A stretch of 13,381 nucleotides of DNA from the NCBI GenBank assembly GCA_001796935.1, contig MGNX01000118.1, forward strand, positions 1-13,381. The letters are read 5' to 3'. Under the pieces are notes generated by a model. That model was not told the DNA's origin. It saw only the letters and a program-made list of their open reading frames with translations, and searched no databases. Origin of the DNA: Chloroflexi bacterium RBG_16_60_22 (GTDB taxonomy: Bacteria; Chloroflexota; Dehalococcoidia; Dehalococcoidales; RBG-16-60-22). How positions within the stretch are numbered: position 1 is the stretch's first letter; every line of letters begins with the position of its first letter. This document shows positions 1 through 9,164 of this stretch, in pieces. The position numbers and the translations under genes are program-made.

Positions 1-1
1 G

Positions 2-121
2 CATACCAGCTCTCCGGGGTGTTTCCGGTGCCACGGCAAGCTGGTGGCCACCGACGATGATACCCATCGCGCCGCCATTGATGCCGACTGCCAGGCGTGT
101 CATTACTTCGAGATAAAATAA
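2..121 (+). CDS. C-terminal fragment of a multihaem c-type cytochrome (NapC/NirT-like tail)
   Basis: The frame is open from the left edge and ends at TAA 119-121, giving 39 visible residues. Two CXXCH haem c attachment motifs are seen: CFRCH (20-34) and CQACH (89-103), about 23 residues apart. The pattern of a GCFRCH motif, an acidic/His stretch, then an Asp-Cys-x-x-Cys-His near the C-terminus resembles the ends of NapC/NirT-type membrane quinol-oxidising cytochromes and related multihaem proteins. With so little visible, the family is an inference; a generic multihaem cytochrome is equally compatible. The gene lies on the same strand as the cytochromes and maturation genes that follow, so a quinol-to-cytochrome electron path is plausible but not shown. 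The start, signal sequence and other haems lie outside the window. Confidence 0.78.
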   Translation, partial: HTSSPGCFRCHGKLVATDDDTHRAAIDADCQACHYFEIK

Positions 122-217
122 AACAGGGTGTTTTTAACGCTATAAGCAGGTATTTATACTCTTAGGTAGCCTGCGTATACTTTGGTATGATTGAAGTGAT
201 TTTATATATATAATAAT

Positions 218-246
218 TTGTAAGATGATATAATCACCGTTATAAT
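218..246 (+). promoter_or_regulatory. Predicted sigma-70-type promoter for the nine-haem cytochrome gene
   Basis: A TTGTAA -35 box at 218-223 and a perfect TATAAT -10 box at 241-246 are separated by exactly 17 bases, in an AT-rich spacer that contrasts with the GC-rich genes. Transcription would start near 253 and leave a leader of about 70 bases. A second TATAAT at 229-234 lacks a matching -35. A strong Shine-Dalgarno sequence, AAAGGAGG at 311-318, sits 6 bases before the ATG at 325. Confidence 0.65.
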
Positions 247-324
247 ATATTAGCTGCCCGATGAAAACGAGTGTTTTTGGTTCCCATCTATATTAAAATC
301 TTACATTCAGAAAGGAGGATATAG

Positions 325-2727
325 ATGCACGAAAACACGGTCAAACACTTGAGGTGGTTCGGGACGGTTGCCCTGATAGCCCTGGTGGCCATCACCATCC
401 TGGCTATCGGCTGTGCCGGACCTGCCGGACCTGCCGGACCTGCTGGCCCCTCCGGACCTGCCGGACCCGCTGGCCCCTCCGGACCCGCTGGCCCCGCCGG
501 AGCGGCGCCGGAAGCTCCCAAACCGCCGCCCCCGCCGGTAACCGTTAGCGCCGGTGATGACAAGACGGCGGAGCCCGGCGCGGCGGTAAGCATCACCGCC
601 AAGCCTACCATCAACAATGGCTCCACGGTAACCGGCTACAAATGGACACAGACGGCCGGTGTCAAAGCCGCCCTCTCCGGGGCTGACAAGGATACCCTCC
701 AGGTTACCCTGGGTGATGCCGCGGCTTACAAGGCCGAGCTTCTCAAGGGCCTGGAGATTCTGGACAGGTGGGGAGTCAAGGGAATCAACCCCCATTCTCT
801 TGAGGGCGCCGAGATAGCCACTTTCAAGGTCACGGTAACTACCTCCAGCGGAACCTATAGTGACACGGTGAACGTCAACGCTCACCTGCCCTACGCCATC
901 ACCACCGGCCTGGCCAACGTGGCCCAGGGGATACCGGTGCTGCTCACGGGCAAACAGCAGGCTGCCTACGTCTGGAACCTCGCCGCTCCCTCCGGTTCCA
1001 AGGCCAGCCTCACCGACGTTGCGACGCGGAACCCCTCCTTTACCCCGGACGTCCCCGGCAAGTACACCCTCACCGAGACCAAGAGCGGCGCCACGTTTAA
1101 CGTCTACGCCGGCACCTGGGCCGGCGCCATCAGTGGCATCGGCGCTGACGGCCGGCCGGACTCCAAAGCCTGTGCTACCTGTCACAACGGCAGCATCGCC
1201 CCGAACCAGTTCACTGATTGGCGGGCATCCGGCCACGCGGAAATCTTCACCCAGAACATCGATAACCCCGCCGGCCACTGGAGCCTGAGCTGCGCCGGCT
1301 GCCACACCGTCGGCTATGACGGCAACAACGATAACGGCGGTTTTGACGCCGCCGTCACCGCGGCCGGCTGGAAGGCGCCGCCTCACGGCGACCCGGGCAC
1401 GTGGAAAGGTATCGTCGAAAAGTACCCGGCGATGGCCAAGACGGCCAATATCCAGTGCGAGAACTGCCACGGCCCCAACGATAAGAGCACCCTCCACGCC
1501 AACGGCACGACTGATAAGGAACGCGTTTCCATCAACTCCGATGTCTGCGGCGCCTGCCACGGCGAGCCGGCCCGCCACGGGCGCTACCAGCAGTGGGAAG
1601 AAAGCGGCCACGGCAACTTTGACCTGGCCATCAAAGAAGCCTCCGTCGAGAGCCGCGGCGCCTTCGCCGCCCACTGCGGACGCTGCCACTCCGGTCAGGG
1701 CTTCCTGGCCTGGATTCAGCAGGGTGACCTCACCAAGCAGATACAGGGCGCCAAGGGCAACGCTACCGTCGCCGAGCTGACGGCCCTCGGGCTTACCAAG
1801 GACACCGTCCAGCCGCAGACCTGCGCCACCTGCCATGACCCGCACGATGTCGGCACCATTTCCGGCGAGCCCAATAATGCCAAAGTTCGCATCATGGATA
1901 CCACCGCGATACTGCCCGCCGGGTTCCAGGCCAAGACGGTCGGCAAGGGCGCGCTCTGCATGACCTGTCACAACACCCGCAACGCCCTGCACAACATTGA
2001 CGCCCCGCCCACCAGCTACTCGGCGCCCCACACCGCCGCCCAGGCCGACGTCCTGATGGGTGAAAACGCCTACTTCGTGGCGGAATCGCAGCGCTCGCCG
2101 CACTCCTACGTCAAGGACACCTGCGTAACCTGCCACATGGAAGCGACGCCGCCGCCGGCCGAGTTCAGCTATAACCAGTCCGGCACCAACCACAGCTTCG
2201 CGGCCAGCGTCGAAATCTGCGCCGAGTGCCACAGCGAGACCTTCAACGGCGAGGCGCTCCAGATTGGCGTTGAAGACAAGGTCCATGCCTTGGGCGAGGC
2301 CATGGGAGACTACCTGCTCGCCAGGATGGGCAATAACGTCACCGTCAAGGACTACACGGTGCATACCTACTCCGGCAAGTCTTACGACGTCAAGAGCCTT
2401 CCGGTCGTCCTCAGCAAGTCGAACATCAAATCGGTTGAGCCGACGGAACCGCACGGCCAGCAGGGCTATATCCTCAAGCTCGCCACGGCGGTTAACATCA
2501 CCTACACCCCGTCGGGAGAGGCGTCCCATTCCATGTCTCTCACCGAGCTCGAGGTCCAGCTGGGCGACATCACCACTGACGGCTCCACCCCGGTCATCGA
2601 CCGGACCGACACCCTGGTAAAGGTCGGCTGGAACTACTTCCTGGTCCACGGTGATGGCAGCGAGGGCGTCCACAATCCTCCTTTCGTCAACAATGTCCTG
2701 GACGCCTCGATAGCTGCTCTGAAATAA
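325..2727 (+). CDS. Nine-haem c-type cytochrome lipoprotein with collagen-like stalk and PKD/Ig-like regions
   Basis: This 800-residue protein starts at ATG 325 behind a strong AAAGGAGG site. Residues 1-29 are a basic/hydrophobic signal ending in LAIG before Cys30, a plausible though slightly non-canonical lipobox. Residues 32-58 are nine Gly-Pro-Ala/Ser triplets, followed by a proline-rich linker to about residue 72. Residues 73-185 look like a PKD/Ig-type beta domain (a SAGDDKTAEPGA start and a YKWTQTAG strand). About 186-265 is a second Ig-like region. The haem part carries nine CXXCH motifs with first Cys at residues 283, 323, 378, 408, 451, 500, 545, 600 and 632. Many other His residues could serve as axial ligands. 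The last ~165 residues are haem-free. The inferred role is extracytoplasmic electron transfer or a multihaem reductase, anchored by lipid and held off the membrane by the stalk. The substrate is not evident. The haem spacing recalls octahaem and c554-type families, but I cannot assign one. Neighbouring ccm genes would mature it. It has its own promoter and terminator. Confidence 0.9.
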   Translation: MHENTVKHLRWFGTVALIALVAITILAIGCAGPAGPAGPAGPSGPAGPAGPSGPAGPAGAAPEAPKPPPPPVTVSAGDDKTAEPGAAVSITAKPTINNGSTVTGYKWTQTAGVKAALSGADKDTLQVTLGDAAAYKAELLKGLEILDRWGVKGINPHSLEGAEIATFKVTVTTSSGTYSDTVNVNAHLPYAITTGLANVAQGIPVLLTGKQQAAYVWNLAAPSGSKASLTDVATRNPSFTPDVPGKYTLTETKSGATFNVYAGTWAGAISGIGADGRPDSKACATCHNGSIAPNQFTDWRASGHAEIFTQNIDNPAGHWSLSCAGCHTVGYDGNNDNGGFDAAVTAAGWKAPPHGDPGTWKGIVEKYPAMAKTANIQCENCHGPNDKSTLHANGTTDKERVSINSDVCGACHGEPARHGRYQQWEESGHGNFDLAIKEASVESRGAFAAHCGRCHSGQGFLAWIQQGDLTKQIQGAKGNATVAELTALGLTKDTVQPQTCATCHDPHDVGTISGEPNNAKVRIMDTTAILPAGFQAKTVGKGALCMTCHNTRNALHNIDAPPTSYSAPHTAAQADVLMGENAYFVAESQRSPHSYVKDTCVTCHMEATPPPAEFSYNQSGTNHSFAASVEICAECHSETFNGEALQIGVEDKVHALGEAMGDYLLARMGNNVTVKDYTVHTYSGKSYDVKSLPVVLSKSNIKSVEPTEPHGQQGYILKLATAVNITYTPSGEASHSMSLTELEVQLGDITTDGSTPVIDRTDTLVKVGWNYFLVHGDGSEGVHNPPFVNNVLDASIAALK
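418..498 (+). repeat. Collagen-like (Gly-Pro-Ala/Ser)x9 coding repeat
   Basis: Nine in-frame triplets, mostly Gly-Pro-Ala with two Gly-Pro-Ser, are encoded by near-identical 9-base units of the kind GGACCTGCC or GGCCCCTCC, directly after the predicted lipidated Cys30. The tract is long enough to act as a spacer, and repeat number may vary between strains by slippage. Whether it forms a collagen triple helix is unknown; nine triplets without interruption is short for a stable one. Confidence 0.85.
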
Positions 2728-2731
2728 AAAA

Positions 2732-2754
2732 CCTGGCAGGTAAGACCTGCCGGG
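2732..2754 (+). terminator. Hairpin just after the nine-haem cytochrome stop codon
   Basis: CCTGGCAGGT (2732-2741) pairs with ACCTGCCGGG (2745-2754) across a 3-base loop, giving 10 pairs with one G-U. It starts 5 bases after the stop codon. There is no T-run, so it is more likely an mRNA 3'-end stabiliser or part of a tandem terminator with the hairpin at 2774-2816. Confidence 0.45.
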
Positions 2755-2773
2755 CAACATAGTAAGGGATACG

Positions 2774-2824
2774 ACATAAGGGGAGGCACCGCGATATTCC
2801 CGGCCTCCCCTTATGTTGGTTCTT
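2774..2824 (+). terminator. Strong hairpin terminator after the nine-haem cytochrome gene
   Basis: A perfect 14-base inverted repeat is present: ACATAAGGGGAGGC at 2774-2787 and GCCTCCCCTTATGT at 2803-2816, with a 15-base loop. A T-rich but interrupted tail (TTGGTTCTT) follows. The stem is long and the position, 47 bases after the stop, fits termination. The tail runs into the promoter of the next gene. Confidence 0.72.
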
Positions 2825-2832
2825 GTCAAGAA
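2820..2832. promoter_or_regulatory. Operator-like palindrome over the -35 box
   Basis: TTCTTG (2820-2825) and CAAGAA (2827-2832) form perfect 6-base arms around a single T. The palindrome overlaps the -35 hexamer at 2823-2828, where a bound dimeric regulator could block RNA polymerase. A 6-base arm palindrome can arise by chance, so only the placement supports this call. Confidence 0.3.
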
Positions 2833-2851
2833 TTCCATCTGGTAATATAAT
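2823..2851 (+). promoter_or_regulatory. Predicted sigma-70-type promoter for the diheme lipoprotein gene
   Basis: TTGTCA at 2823-2828 (one mismatch from consensus) and a perfect TATAAT at 2846-2851 are spaced by exactly 17 bases. Transcription would start near 2858, about 40 bases before the ATG at 2899. This is the best promoter match in the window. Because no clear terminator or second promoter lies between the diheme gene and ccmE, it could also feed the ccm operon. Confidence 0.7.
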
Positions 2852-2898
2852 ATTGAATAAAGCCAGTAGCTAAATAAAAAGAGGGAGGAAGTCTTGTT

Positions 2899-3294
2899 AT
2901 GAAAAAGTTTGTCTGGTTAATCGCCCTGGCGTTAGTGCTGGCCCTGCCGTTACTGGCGGCCTGCGGCGGCGGGGAGCCCGCCCCGGCACCCGCACCCGCT
3001 CCGGCACCGGCTCCGGCACCTAAACCAGCGCCCGCTCCGGCTCCGGCTCCGGCTCCGGCACCAGCGCCCGCTCCGGCTCCGGCACCCGCCCCGGCTCCGG
3101 CACCCGCTCCGGCCCCGGCACCCGCTCCGGCCCCGGCAACTCCGGCCGGCGGCCCCCCCGCCATACCGCACACGCTCGAGGGCCGTGACAACTGTCTGCT
3201 GTGCCACGAGACCGGCGCCGCCGGTCCAAAGATACCGGCGGACCATGCCGGCCGCACCAACGAGATTTGCCAGGGCTGCCATAAAGTAGCCTGA
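2899..3294 (+). CDS. Small diheme c-type cytochrome lipoprotein on a Pro-Ala stalk
   Basis: This 131-residue protein starts at ATG 2899, with GGAGG at 2884-2888 upstream. Residues 1-21 are a classic lipoprotein signal ending LLAA before Cys22. Residues 27-80 are 27 consecutive Pro-Ala-type dipeptides, with one Ala replaced by Lys, so the stalk should be extended and stiff. The C-terminal ~45 residues hold two haem c motifs, CLLCH (99-103) and CQGCH (124-128). The intervening pattern of His-Ala-Gly-Arg-Thr-Asn and the preceding HTLEGR recur in small haem modules of multihaem cytochromes. The likely role is a one-electron shuttle held at a distance from the membrane, perhaps passing electrons to or from the nine-haem cytochrome upstream. 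The partner is inferred from proximity only. It is probably matured by the Ccm proteins encoded just downstream. Confidence 0.88.
   Translation: MKKFVWLIALALVLALPLLAACGGGEPAPAPAPAPAPAPAPKPAPAPAPAPAPAPAPAPAPAPAPAPAPAPAPAPAPAPATPAGGPPAIPHTLEGRDNCLLCHETGAAGPKIPADHAGRTNEICQGCHKVA
2977..3138 (+). repeat. Pro-Ala dipeptide coding repeat (27 units)
   Basis: The tract encodes 54 residues of alternating Pro and Ala from CCN-GCN codon pairs. The six-base units vary at third positions (for example CCCGCT, CCGGCA, CCGGCC) and show some higher-order repetition. Such GC-rich tandem DNA is prone to length change and to assembly collapse, so the exact unit count should be treated with care. Confidence 0.85.
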
Positions 3295-3350
3295 GCCTGT
3301 ACCGGGCAGCCGGTTTCAATCTTAATATCGTCTCTTTGGGGTAGATATCC

Positions 3351-3365
3351 GGGTCCTCAAGACCC
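3351..3365 (+). other. Short hairpin before the ccmE ribosome binding site
   Basis: GGGTC (3351-3355) and GACCC (3361-3365) form a 5-pair stem with a 5-base loop, immediately before AGGGGAGGAG (3366-3375). Another weak 5-pair hairpin, ACCGG/CCGGT, lies at 3301-3314 just after the diheme gene. Neither has a T-run. They may affect translation or partial read-through into ccmE, but both are short enough to be chance. Confidence 0.25.
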
Positions 3366-3376
3366 AGGGGAGGAGT

Positions 3377-3766
3377 TTGTTTAAGAAAAGGAAGTTCCTT
3401 ATCGGCGGGATTATCGTCATTCTCGCCCTGTCATACCTGGCCTATACCGGTTTCGAGAGCTCGGCGGCGTACTACTTCACGGTGAGTGAAGCCGCCGCGC
3501 GGGGAAACTCCGTTTACGGCGAGAACCTGCGCCTCAACGGAAAGGTCGCCGCCGACTCTATCGAAAGCGATATCAACAGCCTCACGCTCAAATTTTCCGT
3601 CATTGAAGGAGGCGCCAGCATCCCGGTAGTTTACCAGGGGGTCGTGCCGGACAACTTTCAGGATGATAGTGAAGTCGTCATCGAAGGTTACCTGGACCAG
3701 TCCGGTGTTTTTCAGGCTGACACTATCCTGACCAAATGTCCTTCTAAATATGTACCTCAAGAATGA
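3377..3766 (+). CDS. ccmE: Haem chaperone CcmE, CXXXY variant
   Basis: CcmE is the membrane-anchored periplasmic haem chaperone of System I: it receives haem from CcmC and delivers it to CcmF. This 129-residue protein has one N-terminal membrane segment (about 7-26). A beta-barrel follows with the family's usual strands (VYGENLRLNGKV at about 47-58, SIPVVYQGVVPDNF near 83-96, and a VVIEGYL strand). The conserved C-terminal motif is normally His-x-x-x-Tyr, with the His binding haem covalently. Here it is CPSKY, with Cys121 and Tyr125, matching the CXXXY-type CcmE known from archaea and some sulfate reducers that lack CcmH. The start is TTG 3377, the only good initiator near the AGGGGAGGAG site, though spacing is tight (3 bases from GGAGG). 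ccmF follows after 23 bases. Confidence 0.9.
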   Translation: MFKKRKFLIGGIIVILALSYLAYTGFESSAAYYFTVSEAAARGNSVYGENLRLNGKVAADSIESDINSLTLKFSVIEGGASIPVVYQGVVPDNFQDDSEVVIEGYLDQSGVFQADTILTKCPSKYVPQE

Positions 3767-3789
3767 GAACCTGTTCGGGAAAGTAATTA

Positions 3790-5911
<2,122 letters not shown>

Positions 5912-5919
<8 letters not shown>

Positions 5920-7048
5920 ACGCGTTTTACTGCTGGTAGTACTGCTGGTGCTGGCATGGTCCGTACCCGCGGCCGCCGCCGACCCCACCGGCATCATCGA
6001 GGGCCAGCTTATCAACGGCACCGCCAACGGCACCGGCCCGGCCGGGTTAGACGTCACCCTGTCCGTTTTTCTCGATGATGTCCCGACCCGGAGCGCCGTA
6101 ACCACCGCCGACGCCGATGGCCGCTTCGTTTTTACCGGCCTGGACACCGGACCGGGGTACCGCTACGAGGCGGCGGCCCGCTACCGGGACGTGGACTACC
6201 GCAGCGAGCCGGTCACCTTTGAAAACGGCGACCCTTCCGGCACCGCCGATATAATCGTTTATGACACCACCGCCGCTGATGAAGCCGTCCTGGTGATGAT
6301 GTCCCACATGATACTTTCCTCCCAGCCGGACTCCCTCCTGGTCAGGGAGTATTACCTCTTCGTTAACCATGCCGACCGCACCTACCTCGGGCCGGGCGGG
6401 GAAACCGCCCGGGGCACGCTGCGCTTCTCCCTGCCGCCCGGGGCGGTCAACCTCCGGCTGACGATGGGCCTCCTGGACGGCGATATCCTCCTGAACGAAG
6501 ACGGCTTTATGGACACCCGGCCGCTGCCGCCGGGGAGCCACGAGGTGGCCTTCTCTTACGCCGTCGGCCGTGACTCCGGCCGGTACACCCTCAATCAGCC
6601 CATCTACTACCCTACCAACCGGTTCGACCTCCTTATACAGAGCGAGGATATCCAGGTCAGCAGCGCCCAGCTGGCCCAGGACGAGCCGCTGGACATCGCC
6701 GGGCGGACCTACGGCCACCTCTCCGGGCAGGGACTGGCGGCGGGTAATACCCTCGCCATCAACATATCTTCCCCCTCGTCTGCGGGCGGCACCGGGCTTT
6801 ACTGGCTGGTGCCATTAGTCATCGTCGTCGCCGCCGCGGTGTTCACCCCGCTCTACCTGGTCAGGAGAAGGCGACTCCGCCCCGTACCGGCCGGCGGTGC
6901 CGCGGACCGGCGGCAGCAGCTGCTCAACGAGATAGCTGAACTGGACGATAGCTTTGAGGCCGGCCAGATTAACGAGGAAGCTTACCACGCGCGGCGGGAC
7001 GCCATGAAGGCGGAGCTGCGGGCGCTGATGCAGAGCCAGGAGGAGTGA
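5912..7048 (+). CDS. Uncharacterised ccm-operon membrane protein: signal peptide, TTR/carboxypeptidase-regulatory-like domain, one TM, cytoplasmic tail
   Basis: I do not recognise a named family for this 378-residue protein. The start is GTG 5912, 5 bases after AGGAGG, overlapping the ccmF stop. Residues 1-23 are a signal peptide with AAAA before Asp24. Residues about 27-110 resemble a transthyretin/carboxypeptidase-regulatory-like beta-sandwich (a GIIEGQLING strand, then TTADADGRFVFTGL). Residues 115-290 are a second extracytoplasmic region with beta character. Residues 296-318 are one membrane helix followed by an Arg-rich stop-transfer. The tail (about 335-378) has an acidic helical motif, ELDDSFEAGQINEEAY, of the short oligomerisation-helix type seen at the ends of many bacterial membrane proteins. 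It lies inside the ccm operon, where ccmG/H/I would stand in proteobacteria, so a maturation role such as presenting apocytochrome is inferred. No CXXC thiol motif is present, which argues against simple replacement of CcmG or CcmH. Confidence 0.85.
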
Positions 7049-7052
7049 AGCG

Positions 7053-7793
7053 GTGGCGGATGAAATAAAGGACGTTGCCCCGGCCCAGGCCATTGCCGTA
7101 CAGGAGCTGAAAAAGTCCTTCGGCCACCACCTGGCGCTCAACGGCGTGGACTTCCGCGTGGCGCGGGGGGAATCGGTGGTGGTCTTCGGGCCCAACGGCG
7201 CCGGCAAGACCACCCTCATCAAGATACTGGCCACCATCATGAACCCCTCCTCCGGCCGGATTTTCATCGACGGCATGAGCGCTAAAGACAGCGCGGAAAA
7301 AATCCGCCGCCGCATCGGCGTCATCACGCACCAGACCTTCCTCTACGGCACCCTCACCGCCTACGAAAACCTCGAGTTTTACGGTCGCCTCTACGACGTC
7401 CCCCGGAGGAAGGAGAGAATCCATGAGGTGGTCGAGACCGTCGGGATGACCTCCCGCCTCCATGACCGCGTCGGCACGCTCTCCCGGGGTATGCAGCAGC
7501 GACTCTCCATCGCCCGCTCCCTGCTGCACAAGCCCCCCATCATGCTGCTCGACGAGCCAGAGACGGGTCTCGACCAGCAGGCCCTGGTCGTCCTCCGCGA
7601 GGCCCTCCGGGCGGAAGACGGCGCCAGGCGGACGGTCGTGCTGACCACCCACAACCTGGAGAGAGGCCTGGAGCTCGGCGACCGACTTCTCATCCTGGCC
7701 CGCGGCCGGATTGTTTACGAGGGGGTGACGGCTTCCCTCGACCTGGCCGGACTGAGGGAGGCCTATCACCAGAGCACCGGGGTGAAAGCATGA
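7053..7793 (+). CDS. ccmA: Haem exporter/CcmE-release ATPase CcmA
   Basis: CcmA is the ABC ATPase that, with CcmB, uses ATP to release holo-CcmE from CcmC. This 246-residue protein has Walker A GPNGAGKT (46-53), an ABC signature LSRGMQQR (143-150), Walker B ending LLDEP with Asp167 and Glu168, and the switch His200 in TTHNLE. The signature's second half departs from the textbook GGQ form, as is common in ABC-2 and Ccm ATPases. The start is GTG 7053 with AGGAGGAG at 7038-7045; the alternative ATG at 7060 is out of frame. It follows the previous stop by 4 bases and overlaps ccmB by 4 bases (ATGA), so it is translationally coupled to its membrane partner. The identity rests on context as well as sequence, since the ATPase alone would look like a generic ABC-2 component. 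Confidence 0.92.
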   Translation: MADEIKDVAPAQAIAVQELKKSFGHHLALNGVDFRVARGESVVVFGPNGAGKTTLIKILATIMNPSSGRIFIDGMSAKDSAEKIRRRIGVITHQTFLYGTLTAYENLEFYGRLYDVPRRKERIHEVVETVGMTSRLHDRVGTLSRGMQQRLSIARSLLHKPPIMLLDEPETGLDQQALVVLREALRAEDGARRTVVLTTHNLERGLELGDRLLILARGRIVYEGVTASLDLAGLREAYHQSTGVKA

Positions 7794-8461
7794 GTTTCCT
7801 GAAAAAAGCCCTGGCCATCACCCGCAAGGACGTCCTCTCCGAGCTGCGCACCAAGGAGATTATCTTCTCGGCGCTGGTCTTCACCGTCCTGGTGATTGTC
7901 ACCTTCAACTTCGCCTTCAGCGCCAGCCAGGAGACCACGGCGCTGGTGGCCCCCGGCATTCTCTGGGTCACCTTTACCTTCGCCGGCGTGCTGAGCCTCA
8001 ACCGCGCCTTTATCCCGGAGAAGGAGGAGAACTGCCTGGAGGGCCTGATGAGCTCTCCCGTCTCCCGCGAGGTGATATACGTCGGCAAGATGCTGGGCAG
8101 CCTGCTCTTCATGCTCATCATCGAGATTATCGCCCTGCCTGTCTTCGCCCTCCTCTTCAACCTGCCGGTCTTTTCCGCCCCGCTCGTCACCGTCACCTTC
8201 CTGGCCACGGTCGGCTTCGTGGCGGTCGGCACCCTCTTCTCGGCGCTGGCGGTCAATACCAAGGCCCGCGAGATGGTCCTGCCCATTCTCTTCCTGCCCA
8301 TGGTCGTCCCCATTATCATCAGCGCCGTCAAGGCCTCCGGGCTGGCCCTCGCCGGGGAGTCCTGGGGCGCGCTGGCCTCCTGGCTCCAGATAATCGGGGC
8401 TTTTGACGCTATTTTCCTGGTGGTATCCTTCTGGGTATTCGCCTTTGTCATCGAAGAATAG
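7790..8461 (+). CDS. ccmB: Haem exporter membrane subunit CcmB
   Basis: CcmB is the integral membrane partner of CcmA. The 223-residue protein starts with a short amphipathic segment containing KKALAITRKDVLSELRTKE (about 5-23), a pattern typical of CcmB and ABC-2 permeases. About six hydrophobic segments follow. The conserved cytoplasmic stretch with RAFIPEKEENCLEGLMSSP (about 72-90) and the VNTKAREMVLPILFLP stretch are family features. The ATG overlaps the ccmA stop by four bases. ccmC follows 15 bases after the stop. Nothing appears truncated. Confidence 0.93.
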   Translation: MSFLKKALAITRKDVLSELRTKEIIFSALVFTVLVIVTFNFAFSASQETTALVAPGILWVTFTFAGVLSLNRAFIPEKEENCLEGLMSSPVSREVIYVGKMLGSLLFMLIIEIIALPVFALLFNLPVFSAPLVTVTFLATVGFVAVGTLFSALAVNTKAREMVLPILFLPMVVPIIISAVKASGLALAGESWGALASWLQIIGAFDAIFLVVSFWVFAFVIEE

Positions 8462-8476
8462 AAGGGGGAAAGGGTT

Positions 8477-9136
8477 ATGAAAAGGTATATCCTGTTCTGG
8501 GTGAGCCTGGTGCTCATGCTGGCCTCGTTATTCCTCGTCTTCGTCTACGTCCCCACCGAGAAAGAGATGGGCATCGTGCAGCGGATTTTCTACCTCATGG
8601 TGCCGATGGGCTGGCTGGCCCTGCTGTCCTTCTTCATCGTCTTTATCTGCAGTATCCTCTACCTGGCGAGGCGGCGGGACAGCTATGACGCCCTGGCCTA
8701 CTCCTCCGCCGAGGTCGGCATCTTCGCCACCACCGGGGCGCTGATTGTCGGCTGTCTCTGGGCGAAGCCGATTTGGGGGGTGTGGTGGACCTGGGAGCCC
8801 CGCCTCACGGCCACCCTCGTCCTCTGGTTCATCTACTTCGCCTACTTCGCGGTGCGCTCCTTCGCCGGGGAGGAGGCGCGGGGCGCCCGCTACGCCGCCG
8901 TCATCGGCATCGTCGGCTTCGTCGACCTCCCCATCGTCGCCCTCGCCACCACCCTCTGGCGGGGGATGCACCCCGGCGGGGTGATTTTCAGCGGCGGCCT
9001 GGCCCCGTCCATGCTGCTGACCCTCCTGGTCAGCCTCGGCGCCTATACCGTCCTGTACGTCCTGCTGCTGGTACACCGTACCTCCGTCAGGCAGGACGAG
9101 GCCTTTATCAACAGTTTGAAAGCCCGCCTGGGTTAG
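8477..9136 (+). CDS. ccmC: Haem-handling protein CcmC with Met in place of the first ligand His
   Basis: CcmC holds haem at the outer face of the membrane and loads it onto CcmE. This 219-residue protein has about six membrane segments and the tryptophan-rich WWD-type motif from Trp100 (WGVWWTWEPRLT). The second conserved haem-ligand His is His165, in the RGMHPGG loop. The first expected ligand is odd: family members normally read tyrosine-x-His-Val-Pro (His60 in E. coli CcmC), but here the sequence reads FYLMVPMGW, with Met41 in the His position. The ATG codon at 8597-8599 is unambiguous in frame. The start at 8477 follows a purine-rich AAGGGGGAAAGG stretch. ccmD follows after 28 bases. Confidence 0.93.
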   Translation: MKRYILFWVSLVLMLASLFLVFVYVPTEKEMGIVQRIFYLMVPMGWLALLSFFIVFICSILYLARRRDSYDALAYSSAEVGIFATTGALIVGCLWAKPIWGVWWTWEPRLTATLVLWFIYFAYFAVRSFAGEEARGARYAAVIGIVGFVDLPIVALATTLWRGMHPGGVIFSGGLAPSMLLTLLVSLGAYTVLYVLLLVHRTSVRQDEAFINSLKARLG

Positions 9137-9164
9137 TTATAAAATCTTCCTGAAGGAGATGAAA

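Noticed and set aside
146..174. A GCAGG/CCTGC inverted repeat after the first partial cytochrome gene
   Set aside because: It is a five-base stem with a long loop and no T-run, too weak to be called a terminator.
261..296. An 11-codon leader-peptide-like frame in the 5' leader of the nine-haem gene
   Set aside because: It has no Shine-Dalgarno sequence, no run of regulatory codons and no following attenuator. A chance ATG in AT-rich DNA is more likely.
307..2838. An 843-codon open frame on the minus strand opposite the nine-haem cytochrome gene
   Set aside because: It mirrors the GC-biased codons of the plus-strand gene. The product is Gly/Arg/Val-rich without recognisable domains, while the plus strand has a Shine-Dalgarno site, signal peptide and nine CXXCH motifs.
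2977..3138. The Pro-Ala tandem DNA considered as a CRISPR or non-coding tandem array
   Set aside because: The six-base units are continuous and in frame within a lipoprotein gene, with no spacers.
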